Under the pieces are notes generated by a model. The model was given only the letters and a program-made list of their open reading frames with translations, searched no databases and was not told the origin of the DNA. This document shows, one piece after another, positions 57,789 through 64,000 of a stretch of DNA of 64,000 nt. Where the stretch lies: contig JALMQS010000085.1 in assembly GCA_024734495.1 (NCBI GenBank), positions 16,828,802 to 16,892,801 of the forward strand. Direction: 5' to 3'. Positions within the stretch are counted from its first letter, which is position 1, and each line of letters begins with the position of its first letter. Made by a program: the position numbers and the translations under genes. Source of the DNA: Forficula auricularia. Its lineage: Eukaryota; Arthropoda; Insecta; Dermaptera; Forficulidae.

Positions 57789-58430
57789 CGGTAAGACAAT
57801 TTAATGAATCAATACGTAAATCACAAAATTAACAAAATTAAGACATAAATTAGTTTATTTAATTTAGAGGAAAAGTACAATTGTTAAAAATACAATTCTT
57901 ATAAACAACTTGATAAAAAAATAAATAGGAAAATAAAAATAAAAAAAATAATCGTATAGGATCTGAAATAAAAACATAAAATTAAATAAGATTTGTTTCA
58001 AGCTATATAAAAAAAAGCCACTTGAACCACTTTATTTGTAAACACACCTGTTTTGTTATGATTTAGACACCTGTTAATTAAAAACAAACAAAAAATTTCT
58101 AATTTTAATATAATATAATAATATTTGCTTTAACCTATTAGTGGGTTTTAAAATTAAAAAACCAATTAATAAATAAAACATAATTGAAAAAATAAAGCTA
58201 GGTTCAGTTTTGTCGCTGGAAAAGTTAGGGTAAACTTTTTTCGCTGTCATAGTGACAAAAACACCGTTGCTTATGGGACTTTTAGTGTATGAATTAAATT
58301 GTCTTTGTAATTAAATTGGCATAATATTGTACATTAAAAAGCTAGATGCCACTACAGATACAATGTTTTTGAATGAATAAAAAAAGTCTCCTGTACTAGT
58401 GCATATATATTTACTAAATTTCCAAAATAG
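57789..58430. other. AT-rich interior of the hAT-like element
   Basis: No coding signal. Confidence 0.4.
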
Positions 58431-58563
58431 CTTCGAGATGGTGGGGTGGGGGGGGGGCGCCCAAATGACAAGTGCCTAGGGGCCCTGGGTCTCTTAAATC
58501 CGCCGCTGAAAATACACACATAAATTTTGAAATTATATATCTGTATATATTATTTATTTGTTT

Positions 58564-58603
58564 GAGACTATAGTTTCGAGAGGCTTGCTCCTCATCATCA
58601 GTC
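58564..58603 (-). ncRNA. Hammerhead-like motif, left arm
   Basis: On the minus strand CTGATGA (58601-58595), stem II GAGG-AGCAAG-CCUC, GAAA (58577-58574), then C-UAUA-G as a two-pair stem III and UC as the cleavage site (C at 58566). AGA before the core pairs with UC after cleavage. It has the best stem III of the set. Confidence 0.5.
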
Positions 58604-58722
58604 TTTTAATTATAAATATTATTTTTCATGGAGTCAGTATCGCGTGGATATTGAAATTTTTTTTTGTTTCTCAGCTTGGTTAGCCAGGTAGAATTAAAAA
58701 GTTAAAAGATTATAATTAAAAA

Positions 58723-58761
58723 GACTGATGATGAGAACCAAGCTTTCGAAACTATAGTCTC
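58723..58761 (+). ncRNA. Hammerhead-like motif, right arm
   Basis: CTGATGA (58725-58731), a weaker stem II (GAGA...TTTC), GAAA (58748-58751), then CUAUAG and UC (58758-58759). It is the mirror of 58564-58603 with stem II substitutions. Confidence 0.42.
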
Positions 58762-59025
58762 AAACAAATAAAATAATATAGATACAGATTTATAATTTCG
58801 ATATATGAATAAGGACACTCGATGGTGGAGAAGCAATCTCCGAAATCGAAGCTAAAATACAAGGTATACATTAATTAATGTAAAATAATTGGTTTAATAA
58901 AATTTATCATTTTCTGATGGGAGGAGATGGAATTGGTACTTTCGTGGAGTGCATTTGAAGTTACAGAAGGTGAGTGATGTTTCGAGATTTTCTAAAAATG
59001 TTTATAAATGAATTTGATATTAAAG

Positions 59026-59337
59026 TTAATTGCGCCAAATTTTGAATAAGTAAATTTTCTGAATTTCTGCGATTTCATGTTTCATAACCGAAAAAGTATT
59101 GGCCAAATTTTGTTCGTTAATTCTTATTTTGTCTAATTGGGTATTAATTTTGTTTATAAGTTCATCGTGAGTTCGGGAAATAATATTGTTTTGAGTTTGT
59201 AATTTTCTTTGATTCTGGGATAATTGATTCAGAAGGTGATCGTATCTGTTACGATCTTCTGCGTCCATTGTCCCAGTGACAAATTTAAGTACTGTGCCTA
59301 AACCGTTCACTAACCCTCTCTTATTTCTTTTGTGGCA
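59026..59337 (-). pseudogene. Fragment of errantivirus-type envelope (F-like) gene
   Basis: About 100 residues. Read on the minus strand it opens with a basic RNKR furin-type site. A glycine-rich hydrophobic stretch follows, like the fusion peptide of baculovirus-F-related envelopes in gypsy/errantivirus elements, and then an Asp-rich turn. A long Gln/Asn-rich helix with heptad-like hydrophobics comes next (about residues 25-85). Only this internal piece remains: no signal peptide, transmembrane segment, gag or pol is nearby, and it stops at 59026. It is an old, non-functional insertion fragment. It abuts the R1 LINE at about 59340. Confidence 0.65.
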
Positions 59338-59347
59338 GCTAAATTAT

Positions 59348-62300
59348 TTATTTTTCATTTTGCGTCACGTTCTCGTTCACGGCCTCGCATGCAGGACAGT
59401 AGGGGTCGGGTGTATCCCGTGCATTTCTTCTGAAAAGGGATTCGTTAATTGAGCCGTAGCCCGTAATTAAAAAGTTTGTCCACATATCAGGTCTGAACCA
59501 CTTGGGTTGAGTTTTATATTCTATTCTTCTAATAAATCTTCTTGTTTCTATACCAGTGTCCGAGGTGTCCCATTCTACCTGTGCCAGCTTAGCGATTTCT
59601 GCTCCTAGCCTTTTATGTTCCCGGGGGATGTTATAGTCGCTAGTCGACTCGTGTTCGCAAAATTGGAAATCACCAACTTCGAAGTTGATGTTTTTCCTGA
59701 TGTGATATTTACCCGCAACCTGAAGGAATTCAAGGCGCAGAGCTTGCCGACCCCGCCAGTGCCCTAAGGGCAGCGGTGGAGACGGTTCTGCATGCTTTCA
59801 CAGTGCAGAGCAGCATTGCACGTTGGATCTTTGTCTAGAATTTTTTGTTGTGTCCTACATGAATTTAGCTTTTTCGAGAAAGTTAATCGCGATGGCGCCA
59901 TAAGTGGCTATGGGGAGGAGGAGGTTGTTAAAATAGAAGCGGAGTGTGCTAGAATTTATGCCCCAGCTCTCGCCCGCCGCCGATCTGAGTGAGCAGGTAA
60001 TTGCCGTAATTTTGGAGTGTAAAGCTTCAAGGTGTTGGTGAAATTCTAATTTACCGTCGATTATTACGCCTAGGTATTTCACTTGTGTTGCAAATTTAAT
60101 CTTTTTCTGTCCGTTTAAGTATACCGAGATGCGGTTGGGTTGAGTCAGGTGATTACGATTATTCGGGCAGTGATAGATAGCTACTGTTTTGTCTTCTGCC
60201 AGTTGCAGGTCGCAGCTATTGCACCACTCTTGAATAATGTCAACAGCCTTTTGTGCAGAATTTTGAATATCGTCCCGGGTGTCAGCGCGAACGACCAAGG
60301 CTAGGTCGTCTGCGTAGGCAGTCGCGAATGTGTCGTCCGAGGATTCGAGTGTTGCCAGGTCATGGAGCAATTCGTCCATGACCCAGTTCCACGCGGTGGG
60401 TCCGATGATAGAGCCCTGGGGGCAGCCTTTCTGCATGAAGGCGTCTGTGGTCCTGTCCCCAAATTTAATTGTCATTTTTCTGTCTTTGAAGTACGATTTT
60501 AATATATTCAAAAGTTTAGACGAAACGTTTGCTCGTTCCAGACGTTTGAATACTGCGTGCCAGGAGAGATTGTCAAACGCACCCTTGATATCGAAAAATA
60601 TGCAATAGGCATGTTTTTTATTATGTTTGCTAGTTTTAGTTAGTGTTCTATATAATGCGTCTTCTATGGACACATCTTTTTTGAATCCAAACTGATTATT
60701 ATTGGCCAGTCCAGCTTCATTATAATCAATCTGTATTCGATTAACAATTATTCTCTCGAAAAGTTTCCCTATCATTGGGAGTAATGCAATTGGCCTGTAA
60801 GAGTCGATTCGGGTGGGGTCTTTAAGTTCATTTTTAAGCAAAATTTTTATATTCGCGTGTTTCCATTGTGTAGGAAATGTCTCGTTGTTCAAACAATTGT
60901 TAAAGAGGTTGAAGAGAATTTCACCGTCAGCTTCCCAGGCCCGTTTAAGTATTTCCGAGGGAATATTGTCCAGGCCGGGGGCTTTTTTCTTTCTCATTTT
61001 GCAAATAGCCGTTCTTATTTCGTCTGGGGAGATTTCAGGTTCTACGTTAAAATTTTTATAATTAGACTCGGCAGTCTGGGGATGAGTCGCCGGGGGGACC
61101 ATCTTGACCAGCATTAGGTCAGCAAGCTCCTCCCATTTGACTATGTCCCCCACCGCGTGATATATCGTGCCCGGTCGGATTTTTTTTGTTGATAATTTTG
61201 TATATTAAGCCCCAGGGGTTTGAATTTCCCTCCGAGGTTACAAAATCTTCCCAGCATTTTCTTTTACATGTCCGAATTTGGCGGTATAGAGGTTACGCAA
61301 ATTTTTATATTCGCGGGTTATTTCGTCAGCGAGCGCGATGTCGCCTAGGTGCTTTCTGGTGTGCCTAGCAGATTTCCGAGCTTGGGAAACTCTGCGTTTG
61401 AGAAGTGTTAAGTCTTCCGTCCACCAGGGGCATTTCTTTTTGCAAGGGGATTGTTTTTTAATCGATTGATTTGATGATTCTATAATTAGATTTTTAAATA
61501 ATTCTACCGCTTTTTCAGGGTCAGATGTATGAATGACAGATTTGATGTCTTCATTGAAATAAGTATTTATTTCGTGACTAAACCGCTGCCAGTCAGCTTT
61601 ACGAATGTTAAATTTTGGAGGGCCGGCTGCTTCTGGCGTTGTCGTTGGGGTTGGGTTAATTTCAAATTTAATTGCATTATGGTCACTTGAGGAGAAATTC
61701 TCGTCAACCTCCCAGTTATGTATGAATTTAGAAAAATTGTTCGTTGCAAGAGTAGCATCAATATATGTGCTGTGATAAGATGTAACAAAAGTGGGTTTAT
61801 GGCCGCGGGTGTTGAGTACTTTAAGTTCATATTGGTCTATGAAGTCCTCAATCTCAGCCCCATTGGAGTCCGCCACAGGCGAGTTCCAGCGGGTGGATCT
61901 GGCATTGAAGTCTCCACATATCACTATGTTTTGTCCAAGTCCTATTTTTAGGAGGAGTGTTTCTAACGAATTTAGAATTGCGTCTCTATCTCCGCTATAC
62001 TTGAAGTACACATTTATTATATAAAAATCGAACCCATCATGGCTGATATTTACAGCCATGATATCTGGATTGTCTTGGCAGGGTATTTGCATTACTCCCA
62101 GTTCTGAATTTAAGATGGCAATAGCCACGCGGGGCTCATTCAGCAAGCGGGCTTGACGAGCTTGTCACTCTATACCGCAGTGGTCTGGTGGGATTTTTAT
62201 CTCAGTTTAGGTGAGGTTCTTGTATTACTGATTATGTCGCAAATTTTTCGCGGTCCGCTCCCTCAGCTCGGCAGGCTACGCGTGCGAGAATGATTCGCGT

Positions 62301-62362
62301 TGATTTGAACTAATTTAATAGCTGGTCGCTCTCTGGAATCCAGTGTGCGGTGTTCAGCCATT
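59348..62362 (-). pseudogene. R1-type ORF2 (endonuclease, reverse transcriptase, zinc tail), broken
   Basis: The probable start is MAEHRTLDSRERP at 62362, followed by KLVQINANHSRT. Frame is then lost. The endonuclease resumes at 62146-61238 with NEPRVAIA, VICGDFNARSTRW, TYIDATLAT and SSDHNAIKFEI. A short out-of-frame NPWGLIYK segment (about 61240-61200) leads to the reverse transcriptase frame 61153-59855. That frame has SYRPIALLPMIGKLFE, IFFDIKGAFDNLSW, QKGCPQGSIIGPTAWN (about 242-257) and the catalytic YADD (about 280-283). A last frame (59765-59348) carries the R1-like tail with CPAC...H/N zinc residues. GCPQGS with a WN after it is typical of R1 rather than jockey. The element is inactive because of the shifts. 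Confidence 0.85.
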
Positions 62363-62414
62363 TGGTGTGTTGTATTGGGTGTTTCGTATAGAGTTCATTA
62401 CAAATTTCGCAAGG

Positions 62415-63984
62415 CTAGGGCAGTCTCTGCTGTTTACTGCGTGGTCTAGATGTGAGACCATTCTTCACGCAGTTGGCACATTTCTTCTCGTTTTCGGACT
62501 TTGTGCAGCCCTTATAGGAATGACCCTTCTCTGCACAGATGCTACAGGTGGGTTTCCCATTGTTTAGCTTATTCTTGCACTTGGCCGCGACATGACCAAA
62601 TCCCAGACAGAAATAGCACCTGGTTTGGTCGGTAAAGTCCTTTGTTCTGCAAGAATTGACCTCTATATATATCCTCTCGCGTTTTATTAGAATGTCTCTC
62701 ATCTTGGGCTGAGTCTCCACGACCCAGTGTGTGTAGGACAAGTCTTTCCTACCCAGTCGAAAGAGAGGTTTGATGTGGCATATCTGTCTCTTCATTCTCC
62801 TTCACTTCCGGGTTCTGTTTGGTAAATGGCTTCAACCAAATCTTCTTTTTCAACTATCTGCTGGCACATTGTAGATCACTACCCGTGGTAGCTTCTTCAT
62901 TGGGCTTCTGATTGTGCTTTGCTCTTTTGAGTTCTTTGTTTTCCCTTATTATTTCTGCCTGTTCCGCCTTGTTTGTGGTGACTATCCATCTTGTCACCAC
63001 TTTATTCTGAGTGACTTAATTTGCACTCTGCCTATATCTGAGTTTGTAAGCATATCTGCAAATGTCTTCTTCGGTTCTGCAGCATTCTTTCAGTTACTTC
63101 GCCCATTTCAATGACCAGGACGTTCTTCTTTGGGTTGGCTGTCGCTGCGATGGATTGGATCGCACGCCTCACAGTTTGGGCTAGTGACGTTCTTTTTTAG
63201 GGTGGCACCTCAGGCTTGGTGCTAGTCGTTTGTAACGTTGCTGGGTTGTTCGATGATTCATGTCTTCTTGTTTTATTATTCTTCTCATCAATACGCGCAA
63301 TCTCTTCAAAGTGCGCCAGTGTATTCATCGATTGAGCAAGTACTCTAAGCTCCTCTTTTCACTTCTTTCGGAATGTTGCTCGCGTGGTCGACGTATATCA
63401 ACTGCGTGGAGCATCTGGTTGTAGGTGCTTCTGGCTTCGGTCGTGACATCTTGGATTTTTCTCGGGGGGGGTGGAGGAGGTGCTTTCACAGCAGGACACG
63501 CCCTGCATCTGGTACAGAGAGATTCTTCGTTATTCTTGGGTGTTTCCGGTAGGGGGGTGGTGGCTTTCGAACGACTTTCTGAGCGGGCAGTCCACGCATT
63601 AGTACTTTTTGGATCCTTCTGCGCGGGTTTGGCTGGTAATGAAAGTGGAATATCTTCTTCATTTGCCATTCCATCATCGGTTTGGTTCGCATTCTCATCT
63701 CCACTTTCGTTTTCATTTGCCATTTCATTCTCACTTTCCTCCTCCGAGTTAGCTGATTTATTAAAGTAACTAGTTACGAGTGGGGTACTTGTTCTTAATC
63801 CTTTTGTTTCCCCAAGCTTCTCTTTTTCCTTTTCCAGCATTTTCCTTACTTTTTTTTCTTGTCTGTCTAGTTTCCTTTGTTTCTTAACTTTATCCTCATC
63901 CTCTTCATCTGAGCTTTCCACATTTGAGGTTTCTTCTAGCTGTTTTTTATTTCTCTTTGGCTTGCTTGACTCAGGATTAGTCAC
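62415..63984 (-). pseudogene. R1-type ORF1 (Gag-like), broken
   Basis: The N-terminal frame (63984-63325) is highly charged, with a Lys/Glu coiled region, acidic repeats and a proline run (PPPPPP) after CTRCRACPAVK. It breaks between 63325 and 62795. The C-terminal frame (62795-62415) has three CCHC-type knuckles: CYFCLGFGHVAAKC, CSICAEKGHSYKGC and a third starting CANCVKNG. These bind element RNA in R1 ORF1 proteins. The Met at 63984 lies 16 bases from the window end, so the true start may be outside. Confidence 0.75.
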
Positions 63985-64000
63985 TTTCTTCTTTCCTTTC

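Larger units (their letters stand above)
56491..58508. mobile_element. hAT-like element, 2.0 kb, non-autonomous
   Basis: Ends CAGTGCTGGATTTCCGCC and TAAATCCGCCGCTG with GC-rich CCTAGG...GGGCCC subterminal DNA, flanked by AACATACA (56483-56490) and AAAATACA (58509-58516), 7 of 8 bases. The interior is AT-rich and holds two palindromes (56943-57303 and 57569-57788) and the insect-type ACCGACTTCAAAAAGGAGGA phrase. There is no transposase frame; the ORF at 57254-57613 is Phe/Leu-rich and unconvincing. Confidence 0.8.
58535..58805. mobile_element. Foldback element with two head-to-head hammerhead-like cores
   Basis: Arms at about 58535-58610 and 58710-58805 share TTTGTTTGAGACTATAG inverted. Each arm carries a hammerhead-like core. 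A spacer of about 95 bases (TGGAGTCAGTATCGCGTGG) separates them. The GGTGAAACAT header of the other family members is absent, so this is a related subtype. Confidence 0.6.
59340..64000 (-). mobile_element. R1-clade LINE, decayed, runs off the window edge
   Basis: ORF1, ORF2 endonuclease and reverse transcriptase are all on the minus strand, more GC-rich than the surroundings. At least four frameshifts or deletions break it. The 5' end lies at or beyond 64000. The 3' side stops near 59340 where envelope sequence begins, with no clear tail. Confidence 0.85.

Overview
This is a transposon-dense, AT-rich piece of an arthropod nuclear genome, most likely an insect. It has spliced exons of one host gene (an ADAM10/Kuzbanian metalloprotease) and non-LTR elements of the jockey, R1, RTE-BovB and I groups. 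It also carries mariner and hAT-like elements, Helitrons, tRNA-derived SINEs and a large satellite array. I cannot name the order or species. Two 100-N assembly gaps (36102-36201 and 48901-49000) limit any claim that crosses them.

Layout. 1-13.4 kb: AT-rich DNA with foldback (inverted-repeat) elements, a 1.2-kb hAT-like element, two tRNA-derived SINEs and a 5'-truncated RTE. 13.4-15.7 kb: a longer RTE-BovB retrotransposon, frameshifted. 15.8-16.8 kb: a non-autonomous Helitron. 19.2-35.9 kb: about 67 head-to-tail copies of a 249-bp satellite. 36.2-39.3 kb: an I-clade LINE tail and a foldback element interrupted by a mariner. 39.3-43.7 kb: three exons of the host gene on the minus strand, with introns full of MITEs and one fragmentary exon duplication. 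44.4-48.9 kb: a deleted mariner carrying two younger insertions, then an inverted 119-bp tandem array that interrupts an older repeat. 49.0-53.1 kb: a nearly complete jockey-type LINE with one frameshift. 53.1-58.8 kb: several hAT-like elements with 8-bp target duplications, one Helitron and several palindromes. 59.0-64.0 kb: a fragment of an errantivirus-type envelope gene joined to a decayed R1-clade LINE.

The most interesting signal is a family of foldback elements, four of them about 300 bp or shorter with clean 10-13 bp target duplications. They share a header containing GGTTCTAGGTGAAACAT or a variant, followed by a long hairpin. The hairpin loop or arms often carry a hammerhead-ribozyme-like core (CUGANGA, stem II, GAAA, a tiny stem III, then a UH cleavage position). 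I count seven intact cores and one damaged core at six sites. Hammerheads with a very short stem III are known from Penelope-like retroelements and retrozymes. No reverse transcriptase is attached here, so I infer small non-autonomous retroposons that may self-cleave.

The host gene is the only convincing cellular gene. Its prodomain exons and the first metalloprotease exon are present, but the zinc-binding HExxH exon is not seen, so the satellite array may lie inside an intron.
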